Under the pieces are notes generated by a model, which was not told the DNA's origin, ran no database searches, and saw only the letters and a program-made list of their open reading frames with translations. Of a DNA stretch of 64,000 nucleotides, positions 1 through 8,378 are shown piece by piece. The position numbers and the translations under genes were made by a program. This DNA is from Palsa-965 sp044448685. Its GTDB lineage: Bacteria > Bacteroidota > Bacteroidia > Palsa-965. The stretch is from assembly GCA_044448685.1 (NCBI GenBank), contig JBIOHC010000011.1:28996-92995 (forward strand), in the 5' to 3' direction. Each line of letters starts with the position of its first letter. Positions within the stretch are counted from its first letter, which is position 1.

Positions 1-2
1 TA

Positions 3-788
3 GTGACCATTACTCCGGTACGGAACGGGCAGGGGGAATTCAGCCACCTGGTAGGATTTGTGCATGATATTTCTGAGCGCAAGAAAGCAGAGCAGGATAT
101 GGATGAGCTCAATACCCGTTTACGAAACCTGTCCAATCACCTGCATACCATCAGTGAGGCGGAACGAACCTCTATTGCCCGGGAGATACATGATGTGCTG
201 GGTCAGCAGATGACAGCACTGAAATTCGATATTTCCTGGCTCAAAAAACGGAAGAGAACAGACCTGGGAGAAGAGGAATCGGTTAAAGCGGAGAAGGAGT
301 ATAAGGAACGTCTGGAGGATATGAATAAGCGGCTGGATGAAGCGATTTTATCCATCCGAAAAGTTTCATCCGAATTAAGACCAAAAATGCTGGATGATCT
401 GGGACTGAATGCCGCCCTGGAATGGTATATCAGGGAGTTTGAAAAAAACACCGGTATTCCCTGCACCCTGGATTCGGATTTTGAAGACCTCTGTTTTGAA
501 AAGCCGGTTTCCATCACTATCTACCGTATTCTTCAGGAAGCACTTACCAATGTTGCCAGACATTCGGAAGCAAAGCATGTAGAGATCTTTGCCCGGCATG
601 ATGATAAGCTGATAAGTGTGGAAGTGAAGGACAATGGGAAAGGTATTACAGAAGAAGACAAACAGCATGGAGCCTCTTTCGGACTACTGGGTATGAGTGA
701 AAGAGCCAAGATGATAAACGGAACAGTAACCATAAAGGGAATCAGGGGTAAGGGAACATCGGTGCTCCTCACAGTTCCCTATTCATAA
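3..788 (+). CDS. Sensor histidine kinase, NarL/DegS type (5' end outside window)
   Basis: This is the C-terminal 261 residues of a two-component sensor kinase. Residues 1-30 look like the tail of a PAC segment (VGFVHDISERKKAE), so the gene very likely starts upstream of the window and the GTG at position 3 is not its true start. A HisKA_3 dimerisation and phosphoacceptor region follows, with the motif REIHDVLGQ and the phosphorylated histidine near residue 63. The HATPase_c domain occupies about residues 165-260, with DNGKGI and FGLLGMSERA as nucleotide-binding boxes. The kinase should autophosphorylate and pass phosphate to the response regulator encoded 16 bp downstream. The input signal cannot be read from this fragment. 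Confidence 0.93.
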   Translation: MTITPVRNGQGEFSHLVGFVHDISERKKAEQDMDELNTRLRNLSNHLHTISEAERTSIAREIHDVLGQQMTALKFDISWLKKRKRTDLGEEESVKAEKEYKERLEDMNKRLDEAILSIRKVSSELRPKMLDDLGLNAALEWYIREFEKNTGIPCTLDSDFEDLCFEKPVSITIYRILQEALTNVARHSEAKHVEIFARHDDKLISVEVKDNGKGITEEDKQHGASFGLLGMSERAKMINGTVTIKGIRGKGTSVLLTVPYS

Positions 789-804
789 AACATAACAGGA
801 TAGT

Positions 805-1431
805 ATGAATATCTTAATTGCAGATGACCACCAGGTGGTGCGTAAAGGACTTGTTCAGATCATCCGGGATGAATTCCCTGATGCGGTTTGTGAAGAGACT
901 TCCGGGGGAAGGGAGACGCTGGACCGGATACTGAACAACAACTATGATATGGCTATACTCGATATCACTATGCCCGATATCAGCGGACTGGATATTGTAC
1001 GCCAGCTTAAAGCAGGGAACAATAAAACCCCTGTCCTGATTCTTACTTCACAGCCCGAAGATCAATATGCCATACGGGTTATAAAGGCAGGTGCTTTCGG
1101 TTTCATAGGCAAGGAAGCTGCTGCCGAAGAACTTTGTCAGGCGATACGCCGTATTCTCTCCGGACGTAAATATATTACCGAAAGCCTGTCTGAAAAACTG
1201 GCTGATGATATCTCATCCGACCCGAACAAAGCCCCGCATGAACTGCTGTCGGACCGTGAATTTGAAGTCATGAAACTCCTTGCATCAGGTAAGACAGTCT
1301 CCGAAGTCAGCGAACTCCTCTTTCTTAGTGTTCCAACTGTATCAACATACCGGACCCGTGTGCTGAAGAAATTGAATCTGAAAAATAATGCAGAACTCAT
1401 GCATTATGCCATTACACTCAAGCTGGTCTGA
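805..1431 (+). CDS. LuxR/NarL-family response regulator
   Basis: This 208-residue protein has an N-terminal receiver domain and a C-terminal GerE/LuxR helix-turn-helix. The acidic pair is at residues 7-8, the phospho-acceptor aspartate at 53 (AILDITMPD), the conserved Thr/Ser near 81 and the lysine at 103 (FIGKEAA). The DNA-binding domain spans about 145-205 (LSDREFEVMKLLASGKTVSEV). It starts 16 bp after the histidine kinase and is almost certainly its cognate regulator in one transcript. The family is activated by phosphorylation and binds DNA as a dimer. Target genes are unknown. Confidence 0.95.
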   Translation: MNILIADDHQVVRKGLVQIIRDEFPDAVCEETSGGRETLDRILNNNYDMAILDITMPDISGLDIVRQLKAGNNKTPVLILTSQPEDQYAIRVIKAGAFGFIGKEAAAEELCQAIRRILSGRKYITESLSEKLADDISSDPNKAPHELLSDREFEVMKLLASGKTVSEVSELLFLSVPTVSTYRTRVLKKLNLKNNAELMHYAITLKLV

Positions 1432-1499
1432 AAGCGCCTGTCATACAAACAATGACAAGACAATGATTCTGAATGACAGCATTATCATAGCCCGTTCTG

Positions 1500-1530
1500 T
1501 TTGAGGTTAACCTGCCCTTCTTTTACTTTG
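1500..1530 (+). promoter_or_regulatory. Candidate Bacteroidota promoter for the lone receiver gene
   Basis: A TTTG at 1500-1503 is followed after 20 nt by TAcTTTGC (TA at 1524-1525, TTTG at 1527-1530). This is close to the phylum -33/-7 pattern but with one base missing between TA and TTTG. Transcription would start near 1537, just ahead of the receiver gene, giving that gene its own promoter apart from the kinase-regulator pair. Confidence 0.45.
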
Positions 1531-1567
1531 CGGTATAGCCCTGCTTATGGGGAAACGGAACCAGGTT

Positions 1568-1936
1568 ATGAAGATTCTGATAGGGGATGATCATTTGGCA
1601 GTGAGGAAGGGCTTGATCCGTATCATTGAAGAAGACTTTGATCCGGTGAGTATCGATGCTGTGAGTTCAGGTGAAGAGCTGTTAATCAGGCTGAGAACTG
1701 TCCGTTACGATATTGCTATTGTAGATATTAATATGCCGGGTATAGGAGGACTGGAAGTTGTACGCCGTGCCAAAGCTGAATCCATCCTTACACCCTTACT
1801 TGTTATCACCTCCCTTCCCGAAGAGCAATATGCAAGGCGTGTCCTCAAAGCCGGTGCATCCGGTTTCCTGGGCAAGGAGAAAGCTGCCGAGGAGCTCGCT
1901 TCTGCAATACGTAAAATACTGGCTAAATCCCTGTAA
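1568..1936 (+). CDS. Stand-alone receiver-domain response regulator, duplicate of the upstream regulator without its HTH
   Basis: This is a receiver domain only, 122 residues if started at the ATG at 1568, which matches the start of the upstream paralogue (MKILIGDDH against MNILIADDH). An in-frame ATG at 1547 would add seven residues. The acidic pair, phospho-acceptor aspartate (IVDINMPG, residue 53 from the chosen start), Thr/Ser (ITSLPEEQ) and lysine (FLGKEKA) are all present, so it should be phosphorylatable. The protein stops where the paralogue enters its linker, and no HTH follows. It may act as a phosphate sink or by protein contact, or be a decayed copy. Both genes carry the same 14-bp string in their 3' flanks, which suggests tandem duplication followed by loss of the DNA-binding part. 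Confidence 0.85.
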   Translation: MKILIGDDHLAVRKGLIRIIEEDFDPVSIDAVSSGEELLIRLRTVRYDIAIVDINMPGIGGLEVVRRAKAESILTPLLVITSLPEEQYARRVLKAGASGFLGKEKAAEELASAIRKILAKSL

Positions 1937-2103
1937 TCATATTTTCTCCAGGCGTTTGAAGTATTAGCAGTATCAACCAAACAATGACAAGCCTCTTCTT
2001 TTACATTACACACGAATCAGTTTTTCGCCTATTTCCTGTGCGCATCAACTAGCCTTCCTTTGCTGTATAATTTAATCCGTTTTACCGGACAAGCTACAGC
2101 AAC

Positions 2104-2520
2104 ATGAAATCACAAAAAAACAAGGATCGGGAAAAACCTCTGCAGGCCGGGCAGGCACTTACCTATCAGGACGGTATTCTCAACTGGAAATTGGAAGAAG
2201 GGCATTGGTATACCGCTGAAATGGTAGAAGAAGAGCTGACCTGCCAGACAGAGCTGACTGGTCATCATCCTCATGCGCTGCTCCTGAATGCAGGTGCCAA
2301 TGCTGTCATCAATCTGGAATGTACAGACCGAATCCTCTCTCACCTGCAGCCATACCGTAAAGCAGTGGCTATTGTAACCGGGGAGAACCTGGCCACCTAT
2401 CTGATGATTAATTTCTATGTTAATAAAAGTCCGTATAAAAGGTCTGTCCGGCTCTTTAAGACAGAAGCTGCAGCACTTGCCTGGCTGGAGCAGGAATTGG
2501 TAAAAGCGGAAGGGTGCTGA
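2104..2520 (+). CDS. Conserved hypothetical protein, possible STAS/SpoIIAA-like fold
   Basis: This is a 138-residue soluble protein with no signal peptide or membrane segment. The central part (about 70-110) has alternating hydrophobic strands and helices, and the C-terminus reads RLFKTEAAALAWLEQEL. That ending is common in small Bacteroidota proteins of the STAS or SpoIIAA-like type, where it forms the last helix. The fold assignment is inference from this pattern only, and no catalytic residues are evident. It lies 167 bp after the receiver gene on the same strand and converges on the lipoprotein gene downstream. Confidence 0.7.
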   Translation: MKSQKNKDREKPLQAGQALTYQDGILNWKLEEGHWYTAEMVEEELTCQTELTGHHPHALLLNAGANAVINLECTDRILSHLQPYRKAVAIVTGENLATYLMINFYVNKSPYKRSVRLFKTEAAALAWLEQELVKAEGC

Positions 2521-2566
2521 TTGTGCGCAGTTGAATAAAAGGGAGATCAATGCCGAGTACTGGCGC

Positions 2567-2974
2567 TTACTTTGTATACACCACATGCATGCTGTCGAGC
2601 TCAGCAGGTGAGACAGCCGGAGGCAGAACTCCGTGTTTTATTTTATAAACCATCAGACTCCCTGCATCTTTTGCATCTTTTTCAGATGCAAATACCTGGT
2701 TGCCCGGAACAGCCGGTATCATAGGCTGGTGAATGCTTTTCTTCCCTTCTATATATATATCATAGCCCCATCCTCCCGATCCGGAAAAAGTTTTTAATTC
2801 CACATTCGTTGGAGGAGTAGGGGGTGTGCCCTTTCCTTCTTCCATCTCATCCAAGGCACCCAAAGGGTTCTTGCTTACCGGAACTGAGGTGGTGTCGTTA
2901 TCGTCCTTTTTTTCATTTCCGCAACCCAGGGAAAGGCCGGTTAATAGGATCAATCTGTACGTTAATTTTTTCAT
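2567..2974 (-). CDS. DUF4907-family lipoprotein
   Basis: The gene encodes a lipoprotein of about 135 residues. I place the start at the ATG at 2974 (MKKLTYRLILLTG) because the signal peptide and lipobox (LSLGC) follow directly; an upstream in-frame start would put ten unlikely residues before it. After a low-complexity acidic and proline-rich linker comes a domain with GGWGYDIYIEGKKSIHQP and IPAVPGNQVFASEKDA. This is the recognisable signature of DUF4907, a periplasmic or outer-membrane-anchored Bacteroidota family of unknown role. Length fits the family. It is transcribed convergently with the preceding gene. Confidence 0.85.
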   Translation of the reverse strand: MKKLTYRLILLTGLSLGCGNEKKDDNDTTSVPVSKNPLGALDEMEEGKGTPPTPPTNVELKTFSGSGGWGYDIYIEGKKSIHQPMIPAVPGNQVFASEKDAKDAGSLMVYKIKHGVLPPAVSPAELDSMHVVYTK

Positions 2975-3072
2975 ATTCAAGGAAATATAGTAAAAAGGAA
3001 TCAATTCATCCTGAGATATATCATTCCGGACCTGAAAATTACCGGGTATCTTGGCTTCCTAAACTGCATGCT

Positions 3073-3582
3073 ATGCGCTCTGAATCCACACCCCTGTACT
3101 CAAATATGGACCGTATACCGGTAAAACGACTTGTATCCAAACGCGATATAGGAATAGAAGCCTTCGAGCTCGAAAACGGATACCTGATGCTGGAAGCAAC
3201 CTTGCTGGATCCCTATCACCTGATCCGGCTCAATATTCAGATTGATCCTCATACTAAGGAAATCAAACTGGCCAAAAGTGAATTTGCCAGCCATCCCCAC
3301 AAGGCCTGTCCCCTGGTGGCAGAAAAAGCAAGACTCCTCACAGGACTTAAAATAGAAAGAGGTATTGTACGTAATGTATCCCGTTTAATAGGAGGAAGCG
3401 AAGGCTGTATTCACCTGCGTGAGCTGACTCTTGAAACCATCAATTTCGCTGCTACCACCCTCATCGGTTATGATCAGGGTTTCGGACTTATGAGCAGGGA
3501 ATTTAATCTGCTGAATGAAGAAGAGAAGTATAAACTTTCAAGTGGGCTGTTGAAGAATACCTGTGCGGTGTATAAGGAATAA
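3073..3582 (+). CDS. DUF2889-like conserved hypothetical protein
   Basis: This is a soluble protein of about 169 residues. The frame stays open upstream to 2824, but that part is antisense to the lipoprotein, so I take the ATG at 3073; 3106 is an alternative. The body contains RDIGIEAFELENGYLMLEATLLD, a DPHTKEI segment and a cysteine-containing GGSEGCIHLREL motif. These resemble DUF2889 proteins, whose function is not known. It ends two bases before the convergent Gre-like gene. Confidence 0.75.
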   Translation: MRSESTPLYSNMDRIPVKRLVSKRDIGIEAFELENGYLMLEATLLDPYHLIRLNIQIDPHTKEIKLAKSEFASHPHKACPLVAEKARLLTGLKIERGIVRNVSRLIGGSEGCIHLRELTLETINFAATTLIGYDQGFGLMSREFNLLNEEEKYKLSSGLLKNTCAVYKE

Positions 3583-3584
3583 TA

Positions 3585-4055
3585 TCAGAAAACCTCCACT
3601 ATCTCCAGTTGTTTCCCATTCATCAGAAAGCTTTCACCGGCTTTCTTTCCTTTAAGGGCGGCTGCCAAAGGAGCCTGAGTGGATAACATATATACTTTTC
3701 CGATCGCATGCTGTGCCGCCCCAAGGCCCAGGGAAATGAAGAAATGAAAATCCTTGCATTGCACAACAGCTCCAAGTCCGGCCTGAGTATGAATAATATC
3801 CGGATCAATGGTTCTGAAAAAAGCCAGGTCCTGCTGATATTGCTTCAGATTGACGGCATGCATCTCCGTTTCCCTCTGTCCTACAGCACGCCCGGTTTCA
3901 TATTTATCACCCGCTGAACTTTTGTCATCACTGTTAGCCGACTCCTGGGCGCTTTTCATTGCCAGAGACGAAGTCTCTATGCGTTGTAGCAGCATCTGCT
4001 CACAAAGAGAGAACAATTCCTGACGTATCTGAACTTGCTTGGGTTTTGTCATCAT
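3585..4055 (-). CDS. GreA/GreB-type C-terminal domain protein
   Basis: The gene encodes a protein of about 156 residues. The start is taken at the ATG pair at 4050-4055; a TTG 18 bp further up is possible. An N-terminal helical stretch contains SSLAMKSAQESANSDDKSSAGDKYETGRA, which has the acidic and coiled-coil look of the Gre N-terminus. The C-terminal half (GLGAVVQCKDFHFFISLGLG, then ALKGKKAGESF and LEIVEVF) is the FKBP-like GreA/GreB C-terminal domain. Gre factors stimulate transcript cleavage by stalled RNA polymerase. This divergent Bacteroidota version may act on RNA polymerase in another way. There is no operon partner. Confidence 0.75.
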   Translation of the reverse strand: MMTKPKQVQIRQELFSLCEQMLLQRIETSSLAMKSAQESANSDDKSSAGDKYETGRAVGQRETEMHAVNLKQYQQDLAFFRTIDPDIIHTQAGLGAVVQCKDFHFFISLGLGAAQHAIGKVYMLSTQAPLAAALKGKKAGESFLMNGKQLEIVEVF

Positions 4056-4267
4056 TCTCTGTGCTTTTTTCAAAAGGCTCGCTGAAAGTAATAAATTAAT
4101 GCGGTCGCACGGATTAAGTTAATATGATTTTGATCACAGGTCTGACTCCCTGTAAAAGCTGTTTTTTTGTTTTGCTTTTTCCGAAATACCTTCCTATATT
4201 TAAAGATCCGACTCGCTCTGCTCAGACGATTCCTTTTTATCGCGTTTTACACTGAATCTGTAAATCT

Positions 4268-5587
4268 ATGCAGCTGAAAAAGAAATACCTTATACTCCTT
4301 CTTCTTCTGGCATCAGCCCGTCTCGTATGGGCCGGCGGAGGTGATACCCTGCAAGGTAAAAAAGGGTTGGAACTGCCTTCAATAGGAGCCGGTTTCGGGA
4401 TGATGAGCTATTATGGAAGTACAGGTGATCCCGCCCTCGTACATGCCGGTCAGCTTGCCGGAGTAAGGACTGCCTATCATTTCACTGCCGAAGAACGATT
4501 GAGTAAATTCATGGCCATCGGTCTGAATGCTACCTTCGGTCATTTGGCCGGAAATGACAGGACTTTATCCGATAACCGGAATTTTGAAACAAAGATTTCC
4601 CAGTATGGCCTGGATATAGTATTTCCCTTCGATAATGGTATTATTATGAAAAAGGGAGCCATGATGGTGCCCTATCTCAGCCTCGGACTCGGTATGCTTT
4701 CTTACCGCCCTTACTGCGATTCACTCGACAGCAAAGGTCATCCCTATTATTACTGGAATGATGGCAGTATACGAAACCTGCCCCAGGGTACACCTGGAGC
4801 GACTATTGAAACACGTACCTATAATTATTCAATTCCCCTTTCCGGCCCTAAATCAGCTCTGTCTATTCCCTTCGGTTTTGGATTCCGGATTATTATGACT
4901 GAGCACCTCAGCAGCAGGGTCAACTGTGCCTATAATTATGTACTGGCAAAAGATGTGGACGGAAATCAGGGAGCTAAAAGCAACGACCGGTATATGTATA
5001 TCAATGTGTCTCTTCACTATCATTTCGGAAAAACGAAAGAAGAAGCGGATAACAACAAGAACTATGAAAAGGTAGACTGGACCGAAATTGAAAATATGGA
5101 TTCAGACGGTGATGGAGTGAAGGATTCGGACGACCGCTGTCCGGGCACACCAAAAGGAGTGGCTGTGGATGAACATGGATGCCCCCTTGATTCAGACGGA
5201 GATGGAGTACCCGATTACCTCGATCTGGAACCCAATACCAAGAAAGGTGCTAAAGTGGATGAACACGGGGTGAAACTGGATTTCAAAAAAATTGCCGAGC
5301 ACCAGAAACTTCTGGCTCATTATGACTCTATCTATGCAGCCCGCAGCAGGGCTTTCAACAATGCTCCAAGCAGGGAAGCTGCTGAGAAGATAGAACAGGG
5401 ATTCGGGCAAACAAACAATGCGCCCAAGAAACAAATGCCGGCTGATTTCCGTGAACTGGATAAGAACTTTGATGGTATCATCTCCGCATCGGAAGTGACA
5501 AGTGCCATCGATGGATTCTTCAGTGGTGAGAATTCACTTACCGTTGATAAGATCAATAAGCTTATCGATTTCTTTTTTGAACAGTAA
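4268..5587 (+). CDS. Outer-membrane beta-barrel protein with thrombospondin type-3 repeats and a C-terminal EF-hand-like region
   Basis: The protein has 439 residues and a signal peptide (about 1-22). A barrel-like region of alternating aromatic and glycine strands spans about 30-255. Near 278-325 there are two calcium-binding thrombospondin type-3 repeats (DSDGDGVKDSDDRCPGTPKG and DSDGDGVPDYLDLEPNT). The last 45 residues contain LDKNFDGIISASEV, an EF-hand or dockerin-like loop. Barrel plus TSP3 usually ends in an OmpA peptidoglycan-binding domain, which is absent here and replaced by the EF-hand segment. It is followed 7 bp later by a TPR-SpoIIE phosphatase gene, suggesting one transcript and possibly a shared envelope-sensing role (inference). 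Confidence 0.88.
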   Translation: MQLKKKYLILLLLLASARLVWAGGGDTLQGKKGLELPSIGAGFGMMSYYGSTGDPALVHAGQLAGVRTAYHFTAEERLSKFMAIGLNATFGHLAGNDRTLSDNRNFETKISQYGLDIVFPFDNGIIMKKGAMMVPYLSLGLGMLSYRPYCDSLDSKGHPYYYWNDGSIRNLPQGTPGATIETRTYNYSIPLSGPKSALSIPFGFGFRIIMTEHLSSRVNCAYNYVLAKDVDGNQGAKSNDRYMYINVSLHYHFGKTKEEADNNKNYEKVDWTEIENMDSDGDGVKDSDDRCPGTPKGVAVDEHGCPLDSDGDGVPDYLDLEPNTKKGAKVDEHGVKLDFKKIAEHQKLLAHYDSIYAARSRAFNNAPSREAAEKIEQGFGQTNNAPKKQMPADFRELDKNFDGIISASEVTSAIDGFFSGENSLTVDKINKLIDFFFEQ

Positions 5588-5594
5588 AGGGCTT

Positions 5595-7676
5595 ATGAAA
5601 CACGTGCTTGCCGGGATCCGCTTTCTGTTCCTTTTTTGTTTTTCTTCAGAAGCCCTGCCGGCTTCGAATCCACACCCGAAAAGTGATTCACTCCTTGCCC
5701 TGATTAAAAAGGATCCCGACGGTGTTCCAAAACTCCGGCATCAACGGGAGCTCGCCCTCGAATATGCCGATCAGTATTCCTATAACCAGGCCTTGTCCTG
5801 GGCCGATTCAGCTGTTACAACAGCCGATGCCCTGTTGAAGATTGCTGGTGATAAAAAGACTAAACAGGAAATCGGGAAGGAACAGACCCTTGCTTATCTG
5901 GAATACGGAGCTATTTATTATGATCATGGGAATTTTCCGGAAGCCCAGAAGAAATACCTGAGCGCCCTGGAACGCGCCGAAAAGTCAGGTGATAAGAAAA
6001 CCCAGAGCGCTGCTTTTAACAGTTTGGGAAATGTATATGATGCTCAGGCAGATTTCATACAGGCACTGAAGAATTATAGCCTGGCTCTGGATCTTTCCGC
6101 ATCCCTCTCTGACTCCGTAGCCATGGCCCGTTGCAACAATAACATAGGCAATGTATATGCCGAACAGGGTCAGTTTGATAAGGCCTTGCCTCATTATTTC
6201 TTTTCTCTGGGTGTGAAGGCCCGCCTGGGCGACAAACTCGGCATGGCTATGAGCTACAATAATATTGCCGGGGTCTACACCGAAAAAAAGATGTATGCTG
6301 AAGCTCTGGAGACATACCTTACCTGTATGAAACTGAGAGAGGAAATAGGTGACCGTCCCGGCCTGGCCTCTACCTACGGCAATATAGGGGAACTTCTTAC
6401 CAGGCAAAAGAAATATAAAGAGGCCGAACATTACGTGATACTCGAAGAACAACTTTGCCGTGAAACGGGTTTCCGGGAAGATTTGTCTATGGCCTATTTC
6501 AGACATATGTTCCTGGACAGCGCGAAAGGTGATTTCAAAGCAGCCTTCCAGCATAACAAACTGTATATTTCTCTGCGAGACAGCCTGAACAATGAGGAAA
6601 GCAGGAAAAAGACTTTTCAAAGTCAGGTGACATATGAGTTTGAGAAAAAAGAAGCTGTGCAGCAGGCCGAGCATAAAAAAGAACTGGAAACACAGCAACA
6701 GGTGGCGGAAGAGAAAAGTCATAAACAAAGGGTTGTTCTGGTTATGGTTGGTATCGGCCTTGGCCTTGTATTGGTGTTTTCCGGTTTTATTCTGAGGTCC
6801 TTACGCATCACCCGAAAACAAAAAAGGATTATCGAAACCCAGAAAACCCTGGTTGAAAAACAAAAACAGGAAGTGGAACATCAGAAAATCCTGGTAGAAG
6901 AACACCAGAAAGAAATGATCGATTCCATTACCTATGCCCGGCGACTGCAACAGGCTATCCTGCCTGCCCATAAGGAAATAAAGCAATACCTGAAGGATTA
7001 TTTTATTTTTTACAAACCCAAGGATATAGTAGCCGGTGATTTTTACTGGTTTCATGTATCTCCTGTCGGTAACAGAATTTTTCTGGCTGCAGCCGACAGT
7101 ACCGGGCATGGAGTTCCCGGCGCAATGGTTTCCGTAGTTTGCAGCAATGCCCTGAACAGAGCAGTGAATGAGTTTAATCTCCTGGATACAGGACGTATAC
7201 TGGATAAGACAAGAGAGCTGGTACTTGAAACCTTTGCCAAAAGCGGTGAAGAGATCAAAGATGGAATGGATATCTCCTTACTTTGCCTGAAAACGGATCA
7301 GAGCCTGCAAACTGTCACAGGAGCTGAATGGAGCGGGGCCAATAACCCCTTATGGTATATGGAAGGGGAGGTGATGCATGAAATAAAGCCGGATAAACAA
7401 GCTATCGGGAAAACAGAAAATCCTGCGCCTTTCACCACCCATACGGTTGATTGCAACACAGAAACTCATTTCTATTTGCTTACCGATGGATATTCAGATC
7501 AGTTCGGAGGAGAAAAAGGGAAGAAATTCAAATACAAACAGCTTCAGGCCAAACTGAAAAGCATTTATTCCAAATCTCCTGCCGATCAGGAATCAGAACT
7601 TGCCGGAACACTGGATCAATGGAAAGGAAACCTGGAACAGGTTGATGACATAACAATTATTGGTATACGCGTATAG
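5595..7676 (+). CDS. TPR-containing SpoIIE/PP2C-family serine phosphatase, membrane-anchored
   Basis: The start is taken at the ATG at 5595, because it opens a signal peptide (MKHVLAGIRFLFLFCFSS); the frame runs further up inside the preceding gene. Residues 30-360 hold tandem TPR repeats with the NNIGNVY and NNIAGVY motif, facing the periplasm. One membrane helix lies near 380-402, a Gln/Glu/Lys-rich coiled coil leads into about residue 470, and a SpoIIE-type PP2C phosphatase covers about 475-693 (DIVAGDFYWF, DSTGHGVPGAM, LLTDGYSDQFGG, DDITIIGI). Metal-binding aspartates are visible in the DSTGHG and DDIT motifs. The architecture suggests a sensor that dephosphorylates an anti-sigma or STAS partner in the cytoplasm. 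No such partner is encoded beside it. Confidence 0.92.
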   Translation: MKHVLAGIRFLFLFCFSSEALPASNPHPKSDSLLALIKKDPDGVPKLRHQRELALEYADQYSYNQALSWADSAVTTADALLKIAGDKKTKQEIGKEQTLAYLEYGAIYYDHGNFPEAQKKYLSALERAEKSGDKKTQSAAFNSLGNVYDAQADFIQALKNYSLALDLSASLSDSVAMARCNNNIGNVYAEQGQFDKALPHYFFSLGVKARLGDKLGMAMSYNNIAGVYTEKKMYAEALETYLTCMKLREEIGDRPGLASTYGNIGELLTRQKKYKEAEHYVILEEQLCRETGFREDLSMAYFRHMFLDSAKGDFKAAFQHNKLYISLRDSLNNEESRKKTFQSQVTYEFEKKEAVQQAEHKKELETQQQVAEEKSHKQRVVLVMVGIGLGLVLVFSGFILRSLRITRKQKRIIETQKTLVEKQKQEVEHQKILVEEHQKEMIDSITYARRLQQAILPAHKEIKQYLKDYFIFYKPKDIVAGDFYWFHVSPVGNRIFLAAADSTGHGVPGAMVSVVCSNALNRAVNEFNLLDTGRILDKTRELVLETFAKSGEEIKDGMDISLLCLKTDQSLQTVTGAEWSGANNPLWYMEGEVMHEIKPDKQAIGKTENPAPFTTHTVDCNTETHFYLLTDGYSDQFGGEKGKKFKYKQLQAKLKSIYSKSPADQESELAGTLDQWKGNLEQVDDITIIGIRV

Positions 7677-7678
7677 AT

Positions 7679-7915
7679 CTATTTGATCTCAAACGATTCC
7701 ACAACTTCCATAATCTCTTCTTTGCTCATTTCCTTTGCACCTTTGACGGCAAAGGCAGTCTGTACAGTAACCCATCCCTTACCGGTGAGCTGTACTTTCA
7801 TATGCTCTTTTGAACCATAAAAATGCTTGAGGCGGGCTCCGATTTTTTTATTCTTTTTACGGGCCACATGGAGTATATCCAGGATATTGCCCAGATAGTC
7901 TGTTGTTTCTTTCAT
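7679..7915 (-). CDS. Small conserved hypothetical protein
   Basis: This is a 78-residue basic, soluble protein that I do not recognise. It has an N-terminal helix (DYLGNILDILHVARKKNKK), a central strand region (MKVQLTGKGWVTVQTAFAV) and an acidic C-terminal helix. There is no signal peptide and there are no cysteines. It lies 16 bp downstream of the next small gene on the minus strand, so the two may be co-transcribed. It converges with the phosphatase gene, with 2 bp between stop codons. Confidence 0.6.
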   Translation of the reverse strand: MKETTDYLGNILDILHVARKKNKKIGARLKHFYGSKEHMKVQLTGKGWVTVQTAFAVKGAKEMSKEEIMEVVESFEIK

Positions 7916-7931
7916 TTCGGACGCAAGATAG

Positions 7932-8225
7932 TCAAATCCTGATTTCCAGGATACGACGGAGAGGAATACTCATTCCTGTCTTTAACAGGATAAAATGCTC
8001 TGTTACTGCCCAAATGGTTGTTTCTACCTGTTTGGAGCCCTGAGCATCTTCAAAAATGATCTTCACCTTCCCTTTGTAATTATTTCCAAGCAACATCGCT
8101 TTTTCGGCAGCGGCCCGGCGACCGGCAATGGCTTCTGCACTTGTCAATACCTCTGACGATGGAAATTCCATAGAGGCTATCAAATTCTTCTCTACAACGG
8201 CCGGGTTGGTTAGGGATGCTTGCAT
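7932..8225 (-). CDS. Small conserved hypothetical protein
   Basis: This is a 97-residue soluble protein, not recognised. The C-terminal half looks like a small beta-rich fold (GKVKIIFEDAQGSKQVETTIWAVTE, then MSIPLRRILEIRI). That resembles uncharacterised Bacteroidota proteins thought to have an Sm-like or PilZ-like barrel, but the comparison is weak. The N-terminal 40 residues are alanine-rich and probably helical. It is the first gene of a likely two-gene minus-strand unit with the 78-residue protein. Confidence 0.6.
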   Translation of the reverse strand: MQASLTNPAVVEKNLIASMEFPSSEVLTSAEAIAGRRAAAEKAMLLGNNYKGKVKIIFEDAQGSKQVETTIWAVTEHFILLKTGMSIPLRRILEIRI

Positions 8226-8378
8226 ACGTGTGGATTTGGGATGAGGTCGGTATACGGACGCAACGATCCAATGGTTTCATATATCTTTCATAATTTTGGC
8301 AGACATTCGTCCATTCTTGTACGGAACGGCCCTGTTCTTTCTGGATAATAATCCTCACCTTAGCCTAAATTCTCATTC

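Noticed and set aside
2824..3072. Upstream extension of the DUF2889-like gene
   Set aside because: It is antisense to the DUF4907 lipoprotein and has no signal or domain, so I used the ATG at 3073.
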